Assembly: GCF_002933295.1 (NCBI RefSeq)
Contig: NZ_PSSW01000011.1
Span: 62,001-126,000, forward strand
Source: Marinobacter flavimaris
GTDB lineage: Bacteria > Pseudomonadota > Gammaproteobacteria > Pseudomonadales > Oleiphilaceae
DNA: 64,000 nt
Reading direction: 5' to 3'
The notes under the pieces: model-generated
What the model saw: the letters and a program-made list of their open reading frames with translations, nothing else
Databases searched by the model: none
What the model was told of the DNA's origin: nothing
Part shown: positions 45,501 through 53,735 of the stretch, in pieces
How positions within the stretch are numbered: the stretch's first letter is position 1
How the letters are laid out: each line of letters begins with the position of its first letter
Made by a program: the position numbers and the translations under genes

Positions 45501-47000
45501 ATTTTCGACCTCAAACAGGTCAATCCGCAGGCTCTGGTGTCTGTGAAGCTGGTCTCTGAGCCCGGCGTCGGTACGATTGCCGCAGGTGTGGCTAAGGCGT
45601 ACGCCGACCTGATCACGGTGTCCGGGTACGATGGCGGTACAGCGGCGAGCCCGCTGACGTCGATCCGCTACGCCGGTTCTCCCTGGGAGCTGGGGCTTAC
45701 CGAAACCCAGCAGGCGCTGCGAGCCAATGACCTGCGTGGCAAGATTCGCCTGCAGACTGATGGCGGCCTGAAAACAGGTCTGGACGTGGTAAAGGGCGCG
45801 ATCCTTGGTGCCGAGAGCTTCGGTTTCGGTACCACCCCGATGGTGGCGCTGGGCTGCAAATACCTGCGTATCTGTCACCTGAACAACTGCGCGACCGGTG
45901 TGGCTACCCAGAACGACCACCTCCGTGAAGAGCACTTCAAGGGCACGGTGGAAATGGCGATGAATTTCTTCCGCTTCGTGGCCGAAGAGACCCGGGAGTG
46001 GATGGCCAAGCTGGGCGTGCGTACCCTGGAAGAGCTTGTGGGTCGCGTTGACCTGCTGGAGCGCCTGCCCGGTGATACCGAACGTCAGAAGAAACTGGAT
46101 CTGAGTCGCCTGCTGTCTAACGACCATATTCCTGCAGACAAGCCGCAGACCTGTCAGGTCGAACGGAATCACCCGTTTGATGAGGGCAGGCTCGCGGAAC
46201 AGATGGTTCAGGATACCGCTGCGGCGATCAAAGAGAAGAGTGGAGGCGCGTGGTCCTATCGAGTCACCAACTGTGATCGCTCTATTGGCGCCCGCCTCTC
46301 TGGCGAAATCGCCCAGATCCATGGTAACCAGGGTATGGTGGATGCACCGATCACCCTGGACCTGACCGGTACCGCTGGCCAGAGTTTTGGTGTCTGGAAC
46401 GTGGGTGGTCTCAACCTGATCCTTGAAGGGGATGCCAACGACTACGTCGGTAAGGGCATGACCGGTGGCAAGCTGGTTGTGAAGCCGCCCCGCGGCAGCG
46501 CGTTCAAGACTCAGGAAACCTCTATCGTCGGCAATACCTGTCTCTACGGCGCAACCGGCGGCAAACTCTTTGCTGCCGGAACCGCGGGTGAGCGATTTGC
46601 AGTTCGTAATTCCGGTGCCCATGCCGTTGTGGAAGGCGCCGGAGACCATTGCTGTGAATACATGACCGGTGGTCTGGTGACGGTGCTGGGCTCTACTGGC
46701 CACAACTTCGGTGCTGGTATGACCGGTGGCTTTGCTTACGTCATGGATATCAACAACACGTTCGTGGACAAATACAACCACGAGCTGGTGGAAATTCAGC
46801 GGATTTCCAGCGAGGACATGGAGTCCTACCGCAATCACCTGCGTGGTGTTATCCGGGAGCACATCTCGGAAACCGGCAGTGAGTGGGCAGAGCACATTCT
46901 TGAGAATTTCGACGACTACATTGGCCGCTTCTGGCTGGTGAAACCCAAGGCTGCGAATCTGCGCAGTCTGCTGGCCAGCACCCGGGCGCGTCCGGAATAA
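42552..47000 (+). CDS. gltB: Glutamate synthase (NADPH) large subunit
   Basis: This 1482-residue enzyme makes glutamate from glutamine and 2-oxoglutarate. The class II amidotransferase nucleophile is C15 in RDNCGFGLIAH, exposed after removal of a 14-residue propeptide. The central domain, FMN-binding barrel (SEPGVGTIAAGVAKAYADLI) and the 3Fe-4S motif CKYLRICHLNNC follow, then the C-terminal beta-helix. It forms a complex with GltD, encoded 72 bases downstream. It has its own promoter. Confidence 0.98.
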   Translation: MMTGLYHPDEFRDNCGFGLIAHMKGEASHKLLQTAIESLTCMTHRGGIAADGKTGDGCGLLIQSPDGFLKKAAKASFGKEPGDLFAVGQVFLNPDEAKASAGRAAIEKRLTEQGLEILGWREVPVDDSCLGPMALDCLPRIEQVFVVPGGKAERDFAISLFVGRRHAESDMADDPEFYICSLSHRTLAYKGLMMPADLANFYKDLGDPDLETAICVFHQRFSTNTMPRWPLAQPFRYLAHNGEINTIDGNRNWAIARAAKFSSPELPDLQTLQPLVNLTGSDSSSMDNMLEVLLAGGVDLFRAVRMMIPPAWQNVDSMDSELRAFYEYNSMHMEPWDGPAGLVMSDGRYAVCMLDRNGLRPARWVMTKDDFITLASEIGTYGYQPDDVVAKGRVGPGQMLAIDTESGEVLHTKDIDQRLKTAQPYKRWLRENALRVETTLNQDTPDFRLMDSGELLVHQKMFMVSFEERDQVLRPLAENGQEAVGSMGDDTPMAVLSSKVRHVADYFRQKFAQVTNPAIDPLRESIVMSLETCLGAERNVFEETADHADRIILTTPVLSPAKFLKIANNERPGFEVARISMSYRPEQGLEQAIRQVCEEAEQDVRDGKVLLILTDKDLKEGELPVNALMATGAVHHHLVKKGLRCDSNIVVETGWARDPHHFAVLFGFGATAVYPYLAYQVLNDLIRTGELLMDPIDAKNNYRKGINKGLLKILSKMGISTITSYRGAQLFEAVGLADDVVDLCFKGVPSRIQGAGFYDFQQDQEQLASVAWKPRKPIIQGGLLKYVHGQEYHAFNPDVVGKLQEAVTSGDYGHYKEYAGLVNERPVATLRDLLVLRKDIKPIDISEVEPVENIFPRFDSAGMSLGALSPEAHEALAVAMNTLGSRSNSGEGGEDPARYGTEKRSKIKQIASGRFGVTAEYLRSADVMQIKVAQGAKPGEGGQLPGGKVNELIARLRYSVPGVTLISPPPHHDIYSIEDLAQLIFDLKQVNPQALVSVKLVSEPGVGTIAAGVAKAYADLITVSGYDGGTAASPLTSIRYAGSPWELGLTETQQALRANDLRGKIRLQTDGGLKTGLDVVKGAILGAESFGFGTTPMVALGCKYLRICHLNNCATGVATQNDHLREEHFKGTVEMAMNFFRFVAEETREWMAKLGVRTLEELVGRVDLLERLPGDTERQKKLDLSRLLSNDHIPADKPQTCQVERNHPFDEGRLAEQMVQDTAAAIKEKSGGAWSYRVTNCDRSIGARLSGEIAQIHGNQGMVDAPITLDLTGTAGQSFGVWNVGGLNLILEGDANDYVGKGMTGGKLVVKPPRGSAFKTQETSIVGNTCLYGATGGKLFAAGTAGERFAVRNSGAHAVVEGAGDHCCEYMTGGLVTVLGSTGHNFGAGMTGGFAYVMDINNTFVDKYNHELVEIQRISSEDMESYRNHLRGVIREHISETGSEWAEHILENFDDYIGRFWLVKPKAANLRSLLASTRARPE

Positions 47001-47072
47001 GAGGCTGAGAGGGTTTGGGGCGAGCAGCCTGGCTGCCGCCCTTGTCGAAATCGAGTTGATGAGAGCATCCAG

Positions 47073-48491
47073 ATGAAAGAACGACTGAGTAATGACTTCC
47101 AGTTTGTCGAGGTTGGACGTGTCGACCCGAAAAAGGTCCCGGCCAAGAAGCGGAAGAAAGAGTTTGGTGAAATTTACCACCCCTTCACAGCAGATAACGC
47201 GGCGTCCCAGTCCCATCGCTGTCTTGAGTGTGGTAACCCCTATTGCGAGTGGAAGTGCCCGGTTCACAACTATATTCCGAACTGGCTCAAGCTGGTTTCC
47301 GAAGGCAATATCATGCGGGCCGTCGAGTTGTGTCACCAGACCAACTCCCTGCCTGAAGTTTGCGGCCGGGTTTGTCCGCAGGATCGCCTGTGTGAAGGTG
47401 CCTGCACGCTGAACGACGGGTACGGTGCGGTTACCATCGGGTCTGTCGAGAAGTACATTACCGACACCGCCTTTGCCCTGGGCTGGAAACCGGATATGTC
47501 CGCCGTGAAGTGGACAGACAAGAAGGTTGCAGTCATCGGCGCTGGGCCTGCGGGTCTGGGCTGCGCGGACGTTCTGGTTCGCAATGGCGTCAAGCCGGTT
47601 GTATTCGATATCTATCCGGAAATCGGTGGCCTGCTGACCTTCGGCATTCCCGAGTTCAAGCTGGAAAAATCCGTTATGACCCGTCGCCGCAAGGTGTTCG
47701 AGGAGATGGGCGTGGAATTCCGCCTGTCTACCGAGGTGGGCAAGGACGTTCAGCTGCAGGAGATCATTGACGAGTACGATGCCGTTTTCATGGGCATGGG
47801 CACCTACACCTACATGAAGGGAGGTTTCCCGGGTGAGAACCTGCCGGGCGTGTACGATGCACTGCCGTTCCTCGTTTCGAACGTCAACCGTCGTCTCGGC
47901 TTCGAGAAAGACGAAGCAGACTTCATTGACATGAAAGGCAAGCGGGTTGTTGTCCTCGGTGGCGGCGATACGGCGATGGACTGCAACCGCACCTCGATCC
48001 GTCAGCAGGCCGAGAGCGTCACCTGTGCCTACCGCCGGGACGAAGCCAACATGCCGGGTTCTCGCCGGGAAGTGGCCAACGCCAAGGAAGAGGGCGTTAA
48101 GTTCCTCTTCAATCGTCAGCCCATCGCCATTATTGGTGAAGACCGGGTTGAGGGTGTGAAGGTGGTTCAGACCCGTCTGGGCGATCCGGACGAAAATGGT
48201 CGTCGCCGTCCGGAAGTGGTCCCGGGTAGCGAGGAGGTTATTCCTGCGGACGCGGTTCTGGTCGCCTTCGGTTTCCGTCCGAGCCCGGCCGACTGGTTCG
48301 ATGAGCTGAAAGTGAATACCGACGATTCGGGCCGGGTAACTGCTCCGGAAGGCGCAGAGTTCATGTTCCAGACCAGCAACGAGAAAATCTTTGCGGGCGG
48401 GGACATGGTCCGCGGTTCGGATCTGGTCGTAACCGCTATCTGGGAAGGCCGTCAGGCTGCCGAAGGCATCATGGATTACCTGGATATCTGA
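47073..48491 (+). CDS. gltD: Glutamate synthase (NADPH) small subunit
   Basis: This 472-residue subunit passes electrons from NADPH through FAD and 4Fe-4S clusters to GltB. The cysteine motifs CLECGNPYCEWKCP and CGRVCPQDRLCEGAC, the FAD site VAVIGAGPAGLGCAD and the NADPH site VVVLGGGDTAMDC are intact. A strong terminator closes the gltBD unit. Confidence 0.98.
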   Translation: MKERLSNDFQFVEVGRVDPKKVPAKKRKKEFGEIYHPFTADNAASQSHRCLECGNPYCEWKCPVHNYIPNWLKLVSEGNIMRAVELCHQTNSLPEVCGRVCPQDRLCEGACTLNDGYGAVTIGSVEKYITDTAFALGWKPDMSAVKWTDKKVAVIGAGPAGLGCADVLVRNGVKPVVFDIYPEIGGLLTFGIPEFKLEKSVMTRRRKVFEEMGVEFRLSTEVGKDVQLQEIIDEYDAVFMGMGTYTYMKGGFPGENLPGVYDALPFLVSNVNRRLGFEKDEADFIDMKGKRVVVLGGGDTAMDCNRTSIRQQAESVTCAYRRDEANMPGSRREVANAKEEGVKFLFNRQPIAIIGEDRVEGVKVVQTRLGDPDENGRRRPEVVPGSEEVIPADAVLVAFGFRPSPADWFDELKVNTDDSGRVTAPEGAEFMFQTSNEKIFAGGDMVRGSDLVVTAIWEGRQAAEGIMDYLDI

Positions 48492-48513
48492 TTGCACGGT
48501 TGATCCTGATGAG

Positions 48514-48548
48514 AAGGGCGGTTTCCTAAGGGAAAGCCGCCCTTTTTT
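48514..48548 (+). terminator. Rho-independent terminator of gltBD
   Basis: AAGGGCGG-T-TTCC pairs with GGGAAA-GCCGCCCTT around a short TAA-type loop, ending in six T residues, 23 bases after the gltD stop. Confidence 0.92.
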
Positions 48549-48617
48549 ATTCCCGCAAACCGGGTATTATGGCCTCCATCCAATTTTCCCCTTTGTACAG
48601 AACACGCTGGATTTTCT

Positions 48618-49682
48618 ATGACCGAGCTGAAGAATGATCGTTTCCTGCGCGCCCTGATGCGCCAGCCCGTGGACCGCACACCGGTTTGGATGATGCGACA
48701 GGCAGGGCGATACCTGCCGGAGTACCGTGCGACCAGGGCAAAAGCCGGCGACTTTCTCAGCTTGTGCAAGAACACGCCGTTGGCCTGCGAGGTAACTCTG
48801 CAGCCTCTGGAACGTTTCCCACTGGACGCGGCGATCCTGTTTTCAGACATCCTGACGATTCCGGACGCTCTGGGTCTTGGTCTGTACTTCGAGACCGGTG
48901 AAGGCCCGAAATTCCGGAACACGATCCGCTCCGAAGCCGATGTTGCGGCTTTGCCGAAGATCAACGCCGAGGTGGATCTGGACTACGTTATGAACGCGGT
49001 TTCTACCATCAGGGGTGCCCTGAACGGCAGCGTTCCCCTGATCGGTTTCTCCGGCAGCCCCTGGACCCTGGCGACTTACATGATTGAAGGTGGCTCTTCC
49101 AAGGATTTTCGGGAGGCCAAGAAGCTCATGTACGGTCAGCCGGAGGTTATGCACCGCTTGCTGGATCATCTGGCGGATGCGGTCATTGATTACCTCAACG
49201 GCCAGATCAAGGCCGGTGCCCAGGCTGTACAGATTTTCGATACTTGGGGCGGCGTTTTGAGCAGCTGGGCGTACGAAGAGTTCTCGCTCCGCTACATGAA
49301 GAAGATCGTTGACGGTCTGATTCGCGAGAATGATGGTCGCCGGGTACCGGTGATTCTGTTCACCAAGAACGGCGGCCAGTGGCTGGAAACCATTGCTGAT
49401 TCCGGTGCAGATGCCGTTGGCCTGGACTGGACCACCGATATCGGCAATGCCCGCGCCAGAATTGGTGACCGTGTGGCACTCCAGGGCAACATGGACCCAG
49501 CCATGCTGTATGCGCCGCCAGAGCGGATTCGCCAGGAAGTGGCCGATATCCTGAGGCGCTTCGGTTCCGGCTCCGGCCATATCTTCAACCTTGGTCACGG
49601 CATTACGCCGGATGTGGATCCTGAGCATGCCAAGGCGTTCATTGAGGCCGTGGTAGAATTAAGCCCGGAATATCACCGCTGA
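48618..49682 (+). CDS. hemE: Uroporphyrinogen decarboxylase
   Basis: This 354-residue enzyme converts uroporphyrinogen III to coproporphyrinogen III in heme synthesis. The family signatures PVWMMRQAGRYLPEYR and GFSGSPWTLATYMIEGG are present over full length, with FSDILTIPDALG. It follows gltD in the Pseudomonas-like order. The next 332 bases carry no gene but several repeats. Confidence 0.98.
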   Translation: MTELKNDRFLRALMRQPVDRTPVWMMRQAGRYLPEYRATRAKAGDFLSLCKNTPLACEVTLQPLERFPLDAAILFSDILTIPDALGLGLYFETGEGPKFRNTIRSEADVAALPKINAEVDLDYVMNAVSTIRGALNGSVPLIGFSGSPWTLATYMIEGGSSKDFREAKKLMYGQPEVMHRLLDHLADAVIDYLNGQIKAGAQAVQIFDTWGGVLSSWAYEEFSLRYMKKIVDGLIRENDGRRVPVILFTKNGGQWLETIADSGADAVGLDWTTDIGNARARIGDRVALQGNMDPAMLYAPPERIRQEVADILRRFGSGSGHIFNLGHGITPDVDPEHAKAFIEAVVELSPEYHR

Positions 49683-49725
49683 GTGTTGGAGTCCGTTCTC
49701 TTCTAGCCTTTAAGTAAGTGCCTTC

Positions 49726-49832
49726 GGCCGCCGAACGGGCCCTTCCAAAAAACCGCTACGAGCACATCCCTGTGCGCTTGTCCTCGGCCATCCTTGGCCT
49801 CCGACATTTTTGGAAGGGCCCGCTCGGCGGCC
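49726..49832. repeat. Long hairpin element, copy 2 of 2
   Basis: Two 26-base arms (49726-49751 and 49807-49832) match at 25 positions and enclose a 55-base loop. The inner arm CCTTCCAAAA and the loop motifs CCCTGTGCGCTTG and GCCATCCTTGGC are shared with the copy at 16202-16302, but the outer arms differ while staying complementary. It follows hemE by 43 bases, in the same orientation as hemE and mapZ. Confidence 0.85.
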
Positions 49833-49888
49833 TTGATCTGACTCTGGGTTAGGTCGCTATATATGTGATGAATGGGTAAGTCCCGTAG

Positions 49889-49924
49889 GTCGGATTAGGC
49901 GCGCAACGCGCGCCGTAATCCGAC
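49889..49924. repeat. REP-like hairpin
   Basis: GTCGGATTA and GGCGCGC pair with GCGCGCC and TAATCCGAC around AAC, with one bulged G. The GTCGGATTA-GCGCGC form is a recurrent extragenic palindrome in many proteobacteria, preceded here by GTAG at 49885-49888. It lies 56 bases after the second long hairpin. Confidence 0.82.
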
Positions 49925-50014
49925 ATCCGAGGCCCCCTTAAAAACTCCTCTGGATGCAATCTCCTGTCCGGTCTATAGTCAGGTAAAACAAGACCGGTAA
50001 ACAGGAGTAACCCG

Positions 50015-50383
50015 TTGCCCACCAAGACCCCCGAAAAACGCCGGTTCCACCGGATCGAATTCGATGCGCCTTGCGAGCTCCATTGCCAGGAGTCCGTATG
50101 GACGACGGAGGTGCTGGATATTTCGCTGAAAGGTGTTCTGGTAAAGCGGCCGGAGGGGTGGCAGGTGCCGTTAAAACAGCCCTGTGAGGTGATTGTCCAC
50201 CTGAACGACCATGAGGCGGGAATCGTCATGGCCGTGGAGCTTCGGCACGTGGAGCCGCACCGGTTGGGTTTCAAATGCCAGTACATTGACCTTGATAGTG
50301 CCACGCATCTTAAACGTCTGGTCGAATTGAACCTTGGTGATCAGGCCCTTTTGGAAAGAGAGTTTGCCCACCTGATTGATTAG
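50015..50383 (+). CDS. mapZ: PilZ-domain c-di-GMP receptor, MapZ-like
   Basis: This 122-residue single PilZ domain has both c-di-GMP motifs, RRFHR (9-13) and DISLKG (D35, S37, G40). Sequence along its length (FKCQYIDLDSATHLKRLVELNLGD) closely resembles P. aeruginosa PA4608/MapZ, which binds the chemotaxis methyltransferase CheR1 and alters flagellar switching; that gene also neighbours radA. The start is a TTG at 50015 with AGGAG seven bases upstream. CheR binding here is inference from homology. Confidence 0.86.
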   Translation: MPTKTPEKRRFHRIEFDAPCELHCQESVWTTEVLDISLKGVLVKRPEGWQVPLKQPCEVIVHLNDHEAGIVMAVELRHVEPHRLGFKCQYIDLDSATHLKRLVELNLGDQALLEREFAHLID

Positions 50384-50429
50384 TCGGCCCCTCCTGCCAA
50401 CCACTCCGTGAGCTCAAAACCACGAGGGC

Positions 50430-51806
50430 CTAGAGCTCTTCGAGGGCAGTGAGCGCATCACTCAGTTTGGTCACCGGAATCACCTTCATGCCGTCGATGG
50501 CCTTCCTCGGGGCATTGGATTTTGGCACCAAGGCCCGGGTAAAGCCGTGCTTGGCGGCTTCATAGATGCGTTCTTGGCCGCTGGGCACCGGGCGGATTTC
50601 GCCAGAGAGGCCCACTTCGCCGAAAATCACCAGGTCCTGGGGCAGGGCGCGGTCGCGGAAGGAGGAGACGATGGCGGCCAGCAGGGCCAGGTCGGCGCTG
50701 GTTTCGTTGACCTTTACGCCGCCAACCACGTTCACGAACACGTCCTGATCGGACACGTGCATGCCGCCGTGGCGGTGCAATACAGCAAGGAGCATGGCCA
50801 GCCGGTTCTGATCAAGGCCAACCGCGACCCGTCTCGGGTAGCCGCCCTGAGCCATATCGACCAGAGCCTGGATTTCTACCAACATGGGGCGGGTACCTTC
50901 CCAGACCACCATCACCACGCTTCCCGGGGCCGCGTCTTCGCCGCGGTTCAGGAAGATCGCGCTGGGGTTCTTCACTTCCTTCAGGCCCTGCTCCAGCATG
51001 GCGAACACGCCCAGCTCATTCACCGCACCGAACCGGTTCTTGATGCCACGGAGCGTTCGATAACGACTGTCGCTGGAACCTTCCAGCAGGATCGAGCAGT
51101 CAATCATGTGTTCCAGGACTTTCGGGCCGGCCAGGCTGCCGTCTTTGGTGACATGGCCGACCAGGAACAGGATGGTGCCCGTCTGCTTGGCGAAACGGGT
51201 GAGGTAGGCGGCGCTTTCGCGTACCTGAGAGACACTGCCGGGGGCGGACTCGATATCTGCCATGTGCATCACCTGAATACTGTCTACCACCAGAATCCGG
51301 GGTTTTTCTGCCTCGGCGACCTGCATGACTCGTTCGACACTGGTTTCAGACAGCATCTTCAGGTCTTTGGTCGGAAGGCCGAGCCGTTTGGCGCGCATGG
51401 CCACCTGCTGGAGGGATTCCTCACCGGTGACGTACAAAGCGGGGACGCTGGCAGCCAGATGGCAGACGGCCTGGAGTAGAAGGGTGCTCTTGCCCGCGCC
51501 CGGGTGGCCGCCCATCAGAACAGCCGAGCCCTCGACGAGGCCTCCGCCCAGAACCCGATCAAACTCCTGCATGCCGGAGCTGATACGGGGCTGCTCTGCC
51601 AGGCTGACATCATCCAGGCTCTGGACCTCGGACAGGCTGCCGGCAAAGCCCGCAAAGCGGCCACCGCGGGCGCCTTTGCTGTTGCTGCTGACGCCGCGGA
51701 CTTCGCTGATGGTGTTCCAGGCCTGGCAGGCCGTGCACTGGCCCTGCCATTTGGAATAGTCTGCACCGCATTCGGTGCAGACGTAGGCGGTTCTGGTTTT
51801 CGCCAT
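50430..51806 (-). CDS. radA: DNA repair protein RadA
   Basis: This 458-residue protein has an N-terminal C4 zinc finger (CTECGADYSKWQGQCTACQAW), a RecA-like ATPase with Walker A GHPGAGKST, the RadA-specific KNRFG motif and a C-terminal Lon-like domain. It drives branch migration in recombination. Its ATG overlaps the ettA stop by one base (TGATG), so it is coupled to ettA. Confidence 0.97.
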   Translation of the reverse strand: MAKTRTAYVCTECGADYSKWQGQCTACQAWNTISEVRGVSSNSKGARGGRFAGFAGSLSEVQSLDDVSLAEQPRISSGMQEFDRVLGGGLVEGSAVLMGGHPGAGKSTLLLQAVCHLAASVPALYVTGEESLQQVAMRAKRLGLPTKDLKMLSETSVERVMQVAEAEKPRILVVDSIQVMHMADIESAPGSVSQVRESAAYLTRFAKQTGTILFLVGHVTKDGSLAGPKVLEHMIDCSILLEGSSDSRYRTLRGIKNRFGAVNELGVFAMLEQGLKEVKNPSAIFLNRGEDAAPGSVVMVVWEGTRPMLVEIQALVDMAQGGYPRRVAVGLDQNRLAMLLAVLHRHGGMHVSDQDVFVNVVGGVKVNETSADLALLAAIVSSFRDRALPQDLVIFGEVGLSGEIRPVPSGQERIYEAAKHGFTRALVPKSNAPRKAIDGMKVIPVTKLSDALTALEEL

Positions 51807-53467
51807 CAGGCCAGCTTCTTGTACTTCATGCGCTGCGGCTGCATCGCAGAATCACCCTTGCGCTTCTTGAAGTCCTCGTCGTACTCGGTGAAGTTGCCTT
51901 CGAAGTACACCACTTCGCCATCATCTTCGAACGCCAGAATATGGCTCGCTACGCGGTCGAGGAACCAGCGATCGTGTGAGATCACCAGGGCAGAGCCCGG
52001 GAAGTTCAGCAGGGCTTCTTCCAGGGCCCGGAGGGTTTCCACGTCCAGATCGTTGGTCGGCTCATCCAGCAGCAGCACGTTGCCGCCCTGTTTCAGCAGC
52101 TTGGCCAGGTGCAGGCGGTTGCGCTCACCGCCGGACAGGTCGCCAACCCGCTTTTGCTGGTCGCTGCCCTTGAAGTTGAAGCGGCCAACGTAGGCCCGCG
52201 ATGGCGTCTCGTAGTTGCCAACCTTGATGATGTCATTGCCGTCGGAGAGTTCCTCCCAGACGGTTTTGCTGCCGTCGAGGTCCCGCATCTGGTCCACGTA
52301 GGCCAGTTCCACGGTTTCGCCGACGGTAATGTCACCGGAGTCCGGCTTGTCGAAACCGGCAATCATCTTGAACAGGGTGGATTTACCGGCGCCGTTACCA
52401 CCGATAATGCCCACGATGGCACCCGGCGGTACGCTGAAGGACACGCCTTCATACAGCAGGCGGTCACCGAAGGACTTGCTGATGCCGTCCACCTCGATCA
52501 CCTTGTTGCCCAGCCGTGGTCCGGGCGGAATGTAGAGTTCGTTGGTTTCATTTCGCTTCTGGAATTCCTGGGAGCTCATCTCCTCAAAGCGGGCCAGACG
52601 GGCCTTGCTCTTGGACTGACGGCCCTTGGCGTTGCTGCGTACCCACTCCAGTTCCTGCTTGATGGCTTTCTGGTGAGAAGCCTCCTGCTTGGACTCCATC
52701 TCCAGGCGCTTTTCCTTGTTCTCCAGCCACTGGCTGTAGTTGCCTTCAAACGGAATGCCGTGGCCACGGTCCAGTTCCAGGATCCAGCCGGCGACGTTGT
52801 CGAGGAAGTAGCGGTCGTGGGTGATGGCGACCACGGTGCCTTCGTAGTCGTGCAGGAAGCGCTCGAGCCAGGCCACGGATTCGGCATCCAGGTGGTTGGT
52901 GGGCTCGTCCAGCAGCAGCATGTCCGGGCCGGACAGCAGCAGGCGGCAGAGGGCTACCCGGCGGCGCTCACCACCGGAAAGAACGCTGACTTTCTGATCC
53001 CAGGGCGGAAGACGCAGGGCGTCCGCGGCAACTTCCATCTTGCGCTCGATATCGTGGCCGTCAGTGGCCTGGATGTAGGCTTCCAGCTCGCCCTGCTTCT
53101 TGGCCAGGGCATCAAAATCCGCATCCGGTTCGGCGTAGGCGGCGTACACCTGGTCCAGTTCGGCCAGGGCGTCGTGGACGCTGGAAACCGCCTCGTCGAC
53201 GATTTCCTTGACGGTTTTCTCTTCGTCCAGCTCCGGCTCCTGGGGCAGGTAGCCCACGTTGATGCCGGGCTGCGGGCGGGCTTCACCGATGTAATCCTGA
53301 TCCACGCCCGCCATAATGCGGAGCAGGGTGGATTTACCGGCACCGTTGAGACCCAGAACGCCGATTTTGGCGCCAGGGAAGAAGCTCAGTGAAATGTCCT
53401 TCAGGATCTCGCGCTTGGGCGGGACCACCTTGCCCACGCGGTTCATGGTGTAAACGTATTGGGCCAT
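51806..53467 (-). CDS. ettA: Energy-dependent translational throttle protein EttA (ABC-F)
   Basis: This 553-residue ABC-F protein has two ATPase cassettes: GLNGAGKST with LSGGERRR, and GGNGAGKST with LSGGERNR, joined by a charged linker (about 245-300). It has no membrane segment. EttA binds the ribosomal E site and gates early elongation by energy state. I chose the ATG at 53467 (MAQYVYTMNRVGK, the EttA start) rather than 53479; AGAGGTG lies upstream. Confidence 0.95.
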   Translation of the reverse strand: MAQYVYTMNRVGKVVPPKREILKDISLSFFPGAKIGVLGLNGAGKSTLLRIMAGVDQDYIGEARPQPGINVGYLPQEPELDEEKTVKEIVDEAVSSVHDALAELDQVYAAYAEPDADFDALAKKQGELEAYIQATDGHDIERKMEVAADALRLPPWDQKVSVLSGGERRRVALCRLLLSGPDMLLLDEPTNHLDAESVAWLERFLHDYEGTVVAITHDRYFLDNVAGWILELDRGHGIPFEGNYSQWLENKEKRLEMESKQEASHQKAIKQELEWVRSNAKGRQSKSKARLARFEEMSSQEFQKRNETNELYIPPGPRLGNKVIEVDGISKSFGDRLLYEGVSFSVPPGAIVGIIGGNGAGKSTLFKMIAGFDKPDSGDITVGETVELAYVDQMRDLDGSKTVWEELSDGNDIIKVGNYETPSRAYVGRFNFKGSDQQKRVGDLSGGERNRLHLAKLLKQGGNVLLLDEPTNDLDVETLRALEEALLNFPGSALVISHDRWFLDRVASHILAFEDDGEVVYFEGNFTEYDEDFKKRKGDSAMQPQRMKYKKLA

Positions 53468-53526
53468 GTTGGCGTACACCTCTTGATATAACAGGTTCGT
53501 GAATTCGGAAACTGACGGCTCGGGCT

Positions 53527-53575
53527 AATTGCTATTGATCCGGTAAGGTATCGAAACCTACCTTTGATAGCAATT
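53527..53575. promoter_or_regulatory. Long inverted repeat between divergent ettA and glyA
   Basis: AATTGCTAT (53527-53535) and ATAGCAATT (53567-53575) form perfect 9-base arms. Inside them GGTAAGGT and ACCTACC form a second helix with one bulged A around ATCGAA. It lies 59 bases upstream of ettA, about 160 bases from glyA, so it is in the 5' region of both rather than at a gene end. Operator or structured leader of ettA are both possible. Confidence 0.55.
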
Positions 53576-53735
53576 GAGCAGAAACCGGAGTTGGCCGCAT
53601 GCCGGTATCTGCGGACGGTATAAAGGATGATTTTTCACCCGTTTGTAAGATAGAATAGCGGCCCAATTTTTCAGGGAGCCTGCGGAGATCGCCAAAGCTC
53701 TCCGGGCCAGCCAAGCACACAGGGGCAGCGCATCC

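Larger units (their letters stand above)
49683..50014. other. Repeat-bearing gap between hemE and mapZ
   Basis: No credible gene is present. The gap holds the second long hairpin (49726-49832), a REP-like hairpin (49889-49924) and the mapZ leader with AGGAG just before its TTG start. No consensus promoter stands out. Confidence 0.7.

Noticed and set aside
45450..48497. A 1015-codon open frame on the minus strand opposite gltB and gltD
   Set aside because: It lies wholly opposite two well-conserved genes and has no family motifs; it is a product of high-GC codon bias.
53468..53735. A folate or glycine riboswitch before glyA
   Set aside because: The leader has hairpins but I could not match the conserved blocks of glycine, THF or SAM-family riboswitches.
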